NCBI GenBank assembly: GCA_029721515.1
Contig: CM056559.1
Span: 8,495,001-8,559,000, forward strand
Direction of reading: 5' to 3'
DNA: 64,000 nucleotides
DNA from: Synanceia verrucosa
Lineage: Eukaryota; Chordata; Actinopteri; Perciformes; Synanceiidae
A program made the position numbers and the translations under genes. Below the pieces are notes generated by a model. It was not told the DNA's origin. It saw only the letters and a list, made by a program, of their open reading frames with translations, and did not search any database. Position 1 is the stretch's first letter; each line of letters opens with the position of its first letter. Positions 13,810-26,532 of this stretch are shown here, piece by piece.

Positions 13810-16800
13810 GGTATTGGTGCCAGAACATGCAGAGCACTTCATCTGTTGCTGTAGAGCGCAGAGCACTTTTATCTCCTCACATGCTCATAACACAAGAATA
13901 ATCATTCCATCAGCTGCAGATAATGATTCCTCTGAAAAATATTAGAAAATTGTGAAATAATTTTTATTTCAGAATCTGAGATGACACACTTATCCAAAAT
14001 ACAAAAACTACTGTCATTCTTTCTTTCTTTCTTTCTTTCTTTATAATGATGTATTACCAAAAACAAATATTCATATTTGGGAACTTGAATCAATCAAGGA
14101 AATGTTTGATATTTTATTTAATAATTTTATTTATTTAATTTATTGATCACTTAATTGTAGGGCAATCAATTAATCACTTCAGCTCCCGACTAAAATCATC
14201 TCTTTTCCACTTTTCCTCGTTGCTTTTTAAATGTAGTCAAGACAACAAGAAGCATGTAAACCAATCTTGTCTGCCTCTGCTGCTTATTATTCTCTGCGAC
14301 TCACTGCTCTTGGTTCATAATGGACTTTGTCATAATGTCATAGAATAGTGTGTAATTGGTGGTCAGTCAGTCACTTTACAAATTTGTTGTGACACATTTA
14401 AATTTGCGAAACACATTAATGCAGCCTGGTAGTCACAACATGCTCTGTCTTTCCACCACCAACTCTAGACATAACAGTCCTCATTAGAACAACCTCTGGT
14501 GGATGATAATAAGTCTGAAACACACACACACACACACACACACACATGCACTCCCTGGCCTTCCACATCAGTTCCTCCCTGTCAGAGGGAGCTCATTACC
14601 GCCAGAATCTGGCCCTCACACTGAGCCGAGCTGCTTTGCTATGCAGTGTTTTTACACTGGCACAAAATGTCAGCACGCTAAAAGCATCTGTGCTCCTCTC
14701 CTTCCTGCTGAGAGGGATAGGGAAGGAGGAGGAAGAGAAATGTGGGGAGAGGGAAGCAAATGTAGAACGTGAACCGGTAGACCAGAAAGAAAGGAAAGCT
14801 GGATAGATGGAGAGGAGAGGGCAAGCTGTTCATCAGAGAACGTGAGGAGGCGTCACAGCATGACTGACCATCCTGTGTTTTTTCCCATGAGCTGTACAGC
14901 TCAGCAGTTATTACCACCTACAGAACCATTTCCAACTCTCTGCGTATAGTGAACCATTGTTATTCATTCTACTCTCAGTGACTTATGATTAGGTAGTCAT
15001 TATTTCTGTTTGCATCTATAAATATGCCCACGCAGCAGAGTTAAACACACAGAGCCCCACATGAGTGCTGTTTTGATGTGCAGGATGATGAGAGGAGGTA
15101 AAACGAGGATGAAACAAGCTGCTCCAGTGTTCGGTGCTCGTTATAACACACCCTCACGGCAGTTTCTACTTCTCTGTGCTGGAATAAATTATGTACCACT
15201 GTCAAAGTTTGGCATTGGAGGCAGCATACAGCTATATTTTAGCAGAAAGATACTTGCCTTTTATTTTTTTGTTTTTTTAGATTACACAGATTAAGTTCCC
15301 ATAATGTGGCCAGTGTGTGGGAGGTTTGTCTGTGCTGATCTGGGCTGCATACAGAATCTGCTCAGAGTTTTTTGTGCTATTTAATTCAACACTATATGGG
15401 TAGTGCAATATTGTTTTCTTTTCTAGCATGGATAAAGAGGTGCTGCCTCAGTCTCCACCTGTGCTGTGGCTCAGATTGTAACCGTGACAACCATGTGAAG
15501 GTCAGCAGAGGGGCCGGCTGAGTGATTGCTTCCATGGTGATAGAGGAGACGAGAAGAAAGGGTTTTTTTTCAGTGACTTTCTTGTATGGAAGCATAGTTC
15601 ACATATTTTTAGCTGCTGTATGTGTGTGCATGCCTTAGTACTGTATGACAAATCAGTAATATACATGTGTTTTCAAAAGTAAGAAGCATCAGGCTTTAAT
15701 GCTTGTGATGCTGTAAAGATCTTAAGGATTTTTGGACTCGAAAAATTAAAAGAAAGGGGGAGTTTCAGATGCTGTTGGAGACACCAACAAACAAACAAAC
15801 ATGCTTCTTTTGGAGCAATTTATACTTGCAACCATATGTCAAGAAACTCCTTATTAAGTTCTTGGGATCAGCAGGTTGATTGATCTGTATTGTCCAACAT
15901 AAATCATAAATCACCAGTTGAGCTGTTAATTTGATTTAAGCGCTTGTCGAGCACTAGAAAGAAGTAAATAGACACCAAAGCAAACTTACAGCAACAATTT
16001 TTTTACCAAATAAAGTCATTAAGTTTTATTTAGGACTGGGACGATAACCTCGTCGCTGCATTACCGTGGTAATGTGATGCCAACCACGATGTTGAGCTCA
16101 ACACCGTCATATAATTTGCTGTTGAAGATTATAGGAGTGCATATGGTGTTTGATATGAAATATGAACAGTAATATTTAATAACATCCTGTTTTTAAAGCT
16201 AGACAGAGAAACAAAACTGCACTGCATTTCGGCAACGAGCCGGTCTATTAAACCTGGAGAAGGAGGATAGTTTTATTAAAATGAATTATTTCTTGGTTTC
16301 AGTACTTCTGTTGTTTCACTGGAATATATATACACACAATACACAGACATAAAAGACAAAAGCATTTCATAAATAGTTGAGGAGGGTGGTGGCGGGGTCT
16401 CAGTGATAGCAGGGTACTGTGGTAAAACGCCGTACCACATTAATCGTGTGTTTCTTCCCCACGGTAATAAAAAATCCATACTGTAACAATCCTATTTCTA
16501 ATGGCTAATTAGCAAATATGTAACATGTATGTGTCCAACAGAAACACGGCAACATAGACATTAAACAGAGGAAAAGATTCCTTGAGCTCCTCAGCCTCCT
16601 TTTAATCTCTGTGATTTCTCGCTTGGCTTCACTGTTTTTCCCTCCTTATTGTATGCCTGTAAACTCAGCATAAGCCTAAGAGTGGTTTACGAGGCCCAGT
16701 TGGTAGCTTTTACTGGAAGAAAAACAAGTTTATCACTGGTCAATGTCACGCACCGATAATTTTACCCAAGGTTAGTGTGACAGGATGGGCATTATTCCAG

Positions 16801-19800
16801 TCAAGCCCAGACGGGCTGAAGCAGAGCCAGTGATGTGCAGCAGAGAGATCAGAGCAGGGAGCTCATCGATCCACTTCCAGGTCATTAAACCGAAGATTGG
16901 TCTTATCGGGAAGGCAGCGTCACCCAACAGAGATCAATGTAGGATAGAGAGATCTGGCCAGAGGGGACGGATGAGATACAGTAACAGGAGGTGTGTGTAG
17001 CTACCTTGCCAAAAAAGGAAAAAATGAAAGCTGAAAAAGATGTATGACTCCCTGTGGTCTTGTGCAAAGCTGGTCCACTCCACTACAGTTAAAAAAAAAA
17101 ACAGACAAACTGTGAAAGGTGCATTTGTGCTGAAATGGTTAGTTGATTAAGCAGCTAGTCAAACAACAGAAAGAGAATAAGACAATTTTGATAAGTGATT
17201 AATAATTAAAGTATGTAGCTTGATGTGACTAAATGATCAGTCAATTGCAAAATAATCTACAGATGATGCTCCAAAAAAAAGCAGGACGAATGTTAAGATC
17301 TCAGTGAGATTTAGAAAAGACAGATTTATAACAGTAATGTGAAGAGGTCATGGTAGAGGAATGGATGGAGAGATTGAGAAGGGAGAGATTATTTGAGTAG
17401 GTTGGCCTGCATGTGGATTATAAACCAGCCATCTGCCGCTGTGGGATTATAATTTTACAAAGAGACGGACAGAAAATGAGGGAAAGATGTACAATGCTGT
17501 GCAAAGTCCAAATACTGTACATCCTGCTACCCTGTGAGGCAGTCTTGTCCTTAATAAAACTGTTGAAACTGGCTAAATGTTGGTTTGAATTGAGAATGCC
17601 ATGATAATCTGAGCAGACACTAAACCCCAGCTTTTGATACTTGACACCAGCCCTGTTTTAGTATTGAGTCTTAAGCATTGAAGCATCCTGGATCTTTGTA
17701 GGCTATTCATGCAGCACAAATAGGGTTTAAAAGTAAAGGTTAAAGAAGAAAGTCACTCGTTTGCCCTTCCCCTCCTCTCTCTCTCTCTCTCTCTCTGTCT
17801 GGCTTGACTCCATATGAACGAGCAGAAATACATTCCGACCCTGACCCACACCAACCTCACCCTCCCTCCCTTTTCCACCATCCTCTCTCCCCACTGGCCA
17901 ACCCTGCTCACACTCAGCCCAGCAGCTCCCCCCACCCGTTTCAGTCCAAGCCAGACAGAGAAAGGCGACGACCGGAGTGTACTCTGCTTTCCAGCCCTCC
18001 CCTCCCTCCCTCGTTTCTCTCTCGTTCTCACACCCCTCCTCCAGTCGCTCATTCCCCTCCCTCTTTCAGCTTTTGGGAAGCAGCGATCAGACCCTGTCCT
18101 TCTCTCTGAGCAAACAGACCACCAAATATTCAGAAAACAAGAGGTAGAAAGCAGAGGCTGAAGACTGAAGGCAAGTGCGTGAACTGGATCTGTTTTAGTT
18201 TGGATCGAGGACTGGGCGGGATCCTCTCCTCTCCTCTCTGGAATACCACTGCAGGGCTGGGAATCTTATCCCAGTCCTGCTCCTGTTCCCCCAGCTCAGC
18301 CAGTCCCGCTCTAGGATGCTGTGAAGGATGGTCCACCAGGAAAACTGTTCTTACCAGGTAGTTGCCAGAGCTACACGATCATCACATTCATTTCATTTAA
18401 CTGCCAGCTTCTTGTTGCCATTTTGACAGACACAAGCTGTTGTCAGCTAGTGGTACGAATATCACATTTTATCTCCACAGTTCTGTTTATCGTAAGTCCT
18501 TGAATATCATGTTGAAACTGGGACATAGTTGCACATGTGTGGGACTTGTGTGTCATTGTGTGGGAGTATTTCCATGTCTTTTTGTTGTTGCGTGATTGTG
18601 TTGTGAATCTGACGGCTGGCTGGTTGCTAAGAGATCACTTGACTCAAGGGAATAATGTCCTACATCTCCTCCACCTCCTCCTCATCCAGCCTCATCAATC
18701 CATGTCAAGGAGGCATGAGGTATGCATGTACTATAACTGTAAGTTGATAGTGTCGTGACTGAACGGTGTGTGAAAATGTATTCTGTTTCATGTAGGGAAT
18801 GCATGCGATTTATCAGTGTGTGGTGCAGACAACATAGTGATAAAGGGAATTTAAATGTGAATGGTGGCTTTGAGGGTTGTATGAATGTGTGTGTTTGTGT
18901 GTGATTCTTGTGGGACATATGACAGCAGTGTCCCAATTTATCTAGCAAGGAATGAAGGGGTTTTGATTAAAGGAAAAGCAAGTGCATCACAGCTGTACAT
19001 CTGCTTTTCTAAACCAGCACCACTTGGGAGGAAAGTCTGCAATGCAGTGGAGATGGAGAGTGGGAACAGGCGGAGATGTAGATGAAAGGCAAAAGAGATG
19101 AGCTGAATGTGCCGGGGGAGGCAGTGAGGGGAACGATGGAGCTTCTTTAATGGGAAGAAGCAAGTGAGGAAGCAGGGAGCAATGCACAAAAAGCTGCAAA
19201 GGAAGTGATGAGAGGATAACATGGTCCTTGAGAGATGGATGGGCCTTATGGGTCCATTTACAATGTTTTAGCAACATAAAAACTTGAGGACAAATTCTGT
19301 CCTCATACATTTCTTCTGGGATCAAATGGAGAAGCACTTGAAAATTGATTGATCTAGTATGTGCTGCTGTTTTTCGTGTGGTCTTGCACTTCCAGCTGGA
19401 TGCTAACAAGTGTCGGTGCCCACCTTTATTAACTCCGTTATGTATCTCCTGTCAGCTCCTTGCGCATGCTTTTAATGCTTGAGAATTTTTAGAATTAATA
19501 ACCAGCCCTTGGGATTCCTCTGGATTAGGATTTTTACTGTTATAAAAGTCAAAAAGACAAATCATCTCACAAATTATTTGTATTAATCTGGTTGCATGTC
19601 CTATATATTTGCATTTCCATGTCAGAAGGGTAGATTTGTGCAAGTGTGGGTGAGGGGCCAGTTGTGTAACAGGGATAAAGATTTCCTGCCATGTTTTGTG
19701 GTAGATAAAAGCGAGATGGAGCGACAGAAAGATGGCAGGGTGGGAAGGAAAGAGCTGCAGATCACTAGATAAAAGTGACACCAAGGGGCTAGTGGAGGCA

Positions 19801-22203
19801 ACAGATGAAAGGCAGAGATGAAACAGAAACAGAAGAAGTATTGACAATACAGGCTGAACAAACGAAGGGAGTGGTGGGTAGTACATTTTATTGAGAGGTG
19901 TCCTTCCTAGCATTCAAGAACACATAACATAGTAAAAATATACACAAAAATACACAATAGAAAGAGAGAAATGAGAACGGTGCGTGGCTTTCTGAGACAA
20001 CTGAGGTTATGTGTGGTAGGGAGGATGGAAAAATACAAGTATAAAGAATGAAAATTTAGGGAGATGTTACAAAGTTTTAAAAAGGAGAAAAAAAGAAGAT
20101 GAGATGGGGTGTACTAGAGTGGAGAGATGTAGTGAGAAAGGGAAAGAATGAGAGTGGTAAGCAGAACAGAGGGCTCAGGCTCTGATAACAGTGACTCTTC
20201 AGAGGCCCCCCAATTAGACTGGTAACCTGGCAACCAGCAGGCAGACAGCGCCCCTCTCACACGCATTAAAACGCACACATGATGGGATGGAAAGAAGCAA
20301 AGCACGACGGGGGAAAGAGCAGAGGAATCACTGAGATGGAACGAGTGAAGGGTTTAATGAGGGGATAAAATGGACAAGGAGTAAACAGATTAAGTGGAAA
20401 AAGAGGATGACAGGCAGGGTGTTGTCCTTGTGTTTCTGTCTCCTGGGATGTCCGTGTCTTGGGGCAATCTGTGTTCTGTTTATCAGCATCATTGTTTTCC
20501 TCTGGTTTAATTAAGATCTGGTCAATGTCTTTCTGTCTTTGGCTAAAGGCAAAGAGGAGAGAAATGACAGAGGAGGGCAAGGAAAAGTAACATGGACAGC
20601 ATCTGTCCTTCTCTGTTTGGCCACCCCTTAATGTCTGAGGCGAGCTCTCGCTTTATGTCAGAAACCATTAGCCAATTAAATCACAGGCTGACCCTGGCTG
20701 AAGCAATAAAGCCGTGTGACTCATCATCAACCAAAGCCATGTATCGATTCAAGCCGTGTCAATTTTGCAAATAAACCATGAGGCCAAAAAGAGCAAAGAG
20801 TTCATCATCAGATCACAAAAAAAACAAACCGTAGCCATCCCTTACCGTACATCCTGATGCTGCTCCTCATTTTATTAAGTGCTTTAGTGAACTAAAAGCA
20901 CACAGTGTGTTTATTAGTGGCTGAGGTCTCAATATGTCATTCTGTTTTCAGACTCCCATGTAAATTTATAAATCTTTCAGTACCTTTTTTCTGTCAGCAG
21001 CAGTACCAGCATGGTGAGGAGATTTGTCGCCTTGGCCACAGTGTCTCATCTCGGTCCGCAGAAATACTGTCAGTTTGCCAAGGCCTCATGAACTCTGATT
21101 GAACATTGAATTCTGTCACGCAATACTTGTATGTATTTTGGGTGAGGATTTATGTGTATTTATATTATTCATATGTGTCTATATGTTCATGCAGTTTTTC
21201 TCGCTTGACTTGTGTGCTGAAGGAGAGCTCTGGTGTCACTGTAACAGTATATGAGGTGTGGCTTGATCAATTATAGATGAGAACTAGCAGTACAGTAGAT
21301 ACCACTGATGGATCCTGATGGATTTCTAGAATTGATCAATCCGGCCACATGATAGACCAAAATGATGGAATTACTGACATAATAATTTAGTTTGCCAAGA
21401 ATTAGTATGTAGTTACTGTAACACTGTCTACACTATGTTGGCTTATTCGTGCAGTCAAAATATCAAGTGGAAGTACGGTCGAATGCAAATTGAGACACAG
21501 GTCGTGTGTCCAGTTATTATGCTAAGCTAAGCTCAACATATCCAGGTATGAAGTTACTGCTCATCTTTTCCAAAGATAGTGAACTACTCCTTTAACCGGT
21601 CGCTCTGTTGTTAATCAGGACAGAGACAGCACAGGAAAGATCATGATGTAATGTATTAGAAAATATATATATTATTGTTGCACCTGTCAAAATAATGTGA
21701 GAACTTATGATACAGACTTAAAGTCATATTGTCTTGTTGACAGTACACACAGATGTGATTTTGACATCAGTGCACAGTGATGTAAAGTTGCCCTGTGTCC
21801 CACCTTTGCTGTGCAGCAAACAGACTTACATTATCCTAATATTATATACACTTTGCCAAAATGTCAGTCTCCTCAAACATCGGCCTCTGTGTGAGTTAGT
21901 AGACTTCCTGTTGAGCTGCCCCGTGCTCCTTTCACAGCCCAATTTGTTTGGAACACAGAGCATCGCCATGGAGAAATTCTCACCACGTTGCTATGGTAGC
22001 AGCCCCCACTCTTTTCCTCCTCTTTCCAAAGTAAGATCAGATCAGTCTGGAGCACATTCTTTGCATAAGTGTCAGTACATGTGATCTGGTGTTATAAAAT
22101 CACAAGCATGGATTTACAGGATACAGACACCAGCAAAAAAACATGGGGTGTAGGTGATAGAGTGAGTGCATCACGAGTTTAGGTGCATTCATATCAAACA
22201 AAT

Positions 22204-22236
<33 letters not shown>

Positions 22237-25200
22237 GCCATTGGCCTTGGATCCCAGGCTTACAGGAGGTGCCAGGAACCCTCTCTCCCACAGTCACCCT
22301 CTGTTCACTTGGAACAATAAGCCATTATGTGTGTGTCTCTCTGTCTTTGCTTGTTCTCCCAGCTGACCCAACAGTTAAGCATCGGAGGAATTAACCTGCG
22401 TTTGTGTGTGTATGTCTAAGACATCAAGCTTAAAGTATCCCCAGTTTTTGTCCTTCAGCTGTGATTGGGTATATGTTTCTTTGTAGATTCCTGTTGCAGG
22501 CTTCCCGTACATTCGTAACCCAGGTAACCCTTTCCTCTCGACCTCCCATCCCATTTGAATCAGCGCTGACTTCACCTTCGCTATGAAGTCAGCCTCAGTA
22601 ATGAGAATCAGCGGGCAGACACTGCCCCACCCATCAGCTGCAAACAGGCTGCCCTCGTTCACAGCTAACACCAGTGTTATTGGCCCCTGTGTGTGTGTGT
22701 GTGTCTCTGTATTGTTCCCAGCAGCAGCAGTCCAGTGTGGGTGGATGCAGGAAACAGCCAGACAATTCGCTGTACTCTACCCATAATCCTCAGGGATCAT
22801 CATTGAATCAAACCCACTTCCCTTTTTTTTTTTTTTTTTTTTTTCATTTAACCCATGTGTGTGGGTGTTGGTGTGTGTGTGCGCTTTTTGTTCAAATGCT
22901 CTCTGATGTTATCATGCAAATGCATTATTTCCCCCAACTGTCTTCATCTCAGATTTTTTCCCCTCCTGTTATTCTTGTCTTCTCTCTCAGCAGAGTGACA
23001 GACGTGCGACTTATGTTCATCAGTATCAGTTGGTGTTCTCTTCGCTCTTGTCTTGCATTTCTCATCTCACTTGTATACTCTATTGTCCTTGGCTGGCCGT
23101 TTCATTTCTTATCTGATATCTCTGTCTTCCCGTTAGATCTCTGACTATGTCTATATGGCTCATCCTCTGACTTAGTCTGCAGGTGGCAGATTGATGCTTG
23201 AAGAAAGAAAGACAGTAGAAGAGCAGAACATTAAATAAGATTTTGGGGGTTATAGTTCTGTGTATTTCTCAAAGGCTCATTAAAGTGCTATTGTTTGATT
23301 TTAGTTTTAGTTATATTTTCTAGTTACTTCATAGATGTAGTGCATTTTGAATTCCAACCATGCAGCGAGCTTTGTGTATCACAATCAGAAACAAATTTAT
23401 TGCCAAGTAAGTTTGCACAAACAAGGTGCCTGACATATAAAGATATAAATGCAGTGCAGAGATAAGGATTGTAAAGTGACTTAATAAATATAGGGTGCAA
23501 AAACTCTGATTATGTGATAAAATAAAATGTGTGTGTATTGACTAAATGTAGCCTTCAGCTGAGGATAACTCCATCTGTCATGCTAGTTGTTTGAAACGTC
23601 TTACTACATAAACAGAAATATAAAAATAATTTTAAACAAAACCCTTTTTTCCAAAATAGACCAAACTTCTGAGATGCAACTTTGTCTTATTTGGTCTTAA
23701 CATAAATCAATAATTGCTTGAGTGGGATTGAACTGGCCTGTCAACATAGAAAAATAGTCATTAGCTGCAAGGCTACATTAGTATGCACACCATTTACTCG
23801 CACATGGTAAAAATATTATCCTATTTTGGTACACATTAATTATATGACTTTGTTTCCACTTGAACATGGTAATGGTTTTCCAATTTTTGTGTGTAACCAG
23901 TTGATGCTTTGTGTTGTTGTGTGTAGTCATGTTCCCCTGCAGTGTAATTCTGCAGCCATATGAGGACATAATTTTCTGTCTGGGCGGCTATGACAAATAT
24001 ATGAGTCACGGGTCGATAGCGTCTTGCTTAGATGAGATCATTACACACCACAGAGAGCGAGCAAGAGCCCAGATTGAAAATGTAAGTCACTGATACAAGG
24101 CACAAGCAATCTCTGTGTATCTGAGTGAGTAACTTTGCTTATATATGTGTGCCAGACTAATGGTCCATTGTGCTCTGTCAGGGTTTATTTAGCTGGCCGG
24201 GGCTGTGGGGCTGCTGGCTTTGGAGTCCAGACAGAGCACTATTTTTACCTCAGCAGGAAGGCAGCACACTGCCTCCTCTGTTACATAAACACACACCCTT
24301 TCACATTTCATTTCACCTCAAATATGTGGGCTAATCTACATTTTAAGTTAATCTCGCTCTCGCAAATACACAGAGAATTATGGGCCATTGTAGATAAGAG
24401 GGTTAGGAGGCTTAAAAGAAAAAAGAAATCAGAAAGGAGTCCTGGGTGTAACAGAGAGAGAATAAATATAGACAGAGAGATAATATCCAGGAGAGGCTCC
24501 AGACAGACCAGTAGTCATCAAAACACACACAAGTACATTGCCATAACACACACACACACACACACGGTGGCTATCCAATGGCTGAGGTGTCTCTTTCCAA
24601 ACTGGTTGCAAGCAGCTGCTGTCCTCACGTCAAGGCGTGAAATGGGAAAAAACACCAGTGTGTGTGTCTCTCGCTCTCTTTTCACTCGCTGTGGCTGTGA
24701 GAGGCCACCCTGACCACAGGGTGGAAGGTAGGGAGGGTCTAAAGGGGCCTTACCTCTGACCACTGTGCTTTCACAGTCCTGTGGGAGAGGCAGAGAAGAG
24801 AGTGGAGTAGTCAGAAAGTATGGGGAGGAGAAACAGTGTCACAGCATGTAAGAGAGAGATGATGAGAAACCACCAGTAGAGAAATAGTTATTTTTTGTGA
24901 CTGTCAGACCATGGCTGGGTGGAGTTGGCAGGAGATATGATGTGTACTGACTGGGCTCAACCTCAGGAGTCGGTCTGGACTAACCTACTGACTGGGGAGC
25001 AGAGAGGAAAAGACAGGAAGGGAAGGATGAGGGAGGCGCTGGATAATATGGATGGATGCAGTGGAGTGGATGATGTCATGAGACAAACGTCCGGCCTCTA
25101 CCTCAATGATGACTACAAAGAGGTAAAGGACCATGCCATGTTTTGTCCCATATATGTCAATGAAACTAATGCATGCTGAGGGTTTCTGAAAAAGGTAGAC

Positions 25201-26476
25201 AGAGGTGGAATATTTTAGGTCATACATCTGTTTCCATTGATGGTTTGCTGTTCACAGTGGCTGCAAAGAATGTGAGCACACACATATACAACTACTTTTG
25301 TTCAACATTTTTGGAAATATTCCTTGTCTTGTTGAGAATTAGATAAGTTAGATGCCTGTAATTTCAATATGAAGCTGCACCCAGTGAGCGTAGCTTAGTA
25401 CAAAGACTCAAAGCAGGGAGAAACAGTGAGCTTGGTTCTGTTCAGAGATGATTAAATGTGTCTACCAGAACCTCCAAAGACTCTAGCTGTTTCCTTCTGG
25501 TCCTGGTGTTTATGCTAAGCTAAGCTAATCAGCTGAAGTCATGGGAGTGGTATCCATCTTGTCATCTAACTCTTGTTGTATTTCCCAATATTCCTTTAAA
25601 AGGGCTTTGTGTGGTGTGTGTAGCTATGTGACACAGCCCAAAGACTGAGGCTGATGTAATGCTTTGTAGTTTGGGTATTAAAGTGCTTAGATATTTGGGG
25701 CAAATCTATGACATAATGGTGTGAGTTACCAGGCTCAAATCAGCTTCAGTCTTAAATTAACAAAATAGATTCCTCCTCTGAATCTTTTCCCACAAATCCA
25801 TAGTCTGGTCTTCTCACACAGAGAAAGCTCAAATGTCACTTGGAGATCCATTGTCCTGTCTCAACCCACTTCATGCTCCCCAACTCTCCTCCCATTGTCA
25901 TTCTACCCCCCTTTCTTTCTTTTTTTATTCCACCATAACCCTCCCCCACCTCTTGTATCACCACACACACACTTATGTGCAGCCTTCTACCACTTGCTAA
26001 GTTGTTCTCTTCCGCTCTGAGTGACAGGAACAGCCCTGTACTGACCTGAAGCTGAACTGTATGAGGGGTCAAAGGTCAGGTCCCTTATCTAGGATGGAAT
26101 GCCTGGACAGACAGCTCTCCGATAGCATGAAAATAGTCTTACACATAGCATATACTTAAAGGAGTAGTTTCCCTCAGATGCTTTTCTTCCCAAAATGTGC
26201 AGCTACATGTCTAAATAGACTATTTTCAGAAATATCCAGCAGGTGCAGTTGAAAAATCTAAGCCTGTGAGAACATTTGTGTGAACTGTGAAGCTATTCAG
26301 CACAGTCAAAACACACACAGAAGACACAGTGACCTTGTATCTGTTTGCAGAGCTGTGAGCTCAGCTGCAGCTCACTGTCAGGCCTGGAAAACACATCAGA
26401 GTGAAGCCTTCCCTGTTCTTCCATCCACACGTCATGCTTTTCACTGTTGCTTAACTGAAACAGCCCCTTTTCACTG

Positions 26477-26532
<56 letters not shown>

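Larger units (their letters stand above)
12087..16030. other. schip1 large intron, middle part
   Basis: No coding exon recognised. The stretch holds a long GT microsatellite, a TTTC run at about 14,021-14,041, a CA microsatellite and several A-rich tracts. Confidence 0.55.
18358..25305. other. schip1 large intron after the short-isoform exon
   Basis: Mostly no recognisable content. It holds an element fragment at 21,521-21,602, CA microsatellites, a poly-T tract at about 22,823-22,844, a LINE-tail-like fragment at 23,387-23,440, and two possible first exons described separately. Confidence 0.5.

Noticed and set aside
13646..13837. Thr-His-rich open frame
   Set aside because: It is a translation of the long GT/CA microsatellite. 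The same applies to similar frames at 26,293-26,564 and 33,912-34,206.
18987..19913. Minus-strand open frames of 140-153 codons
   Set aside because: They are low-complexity Ser/Leu/Pro frames from purine-rich intron sequence, with no splice-phase support or recognisable domain.
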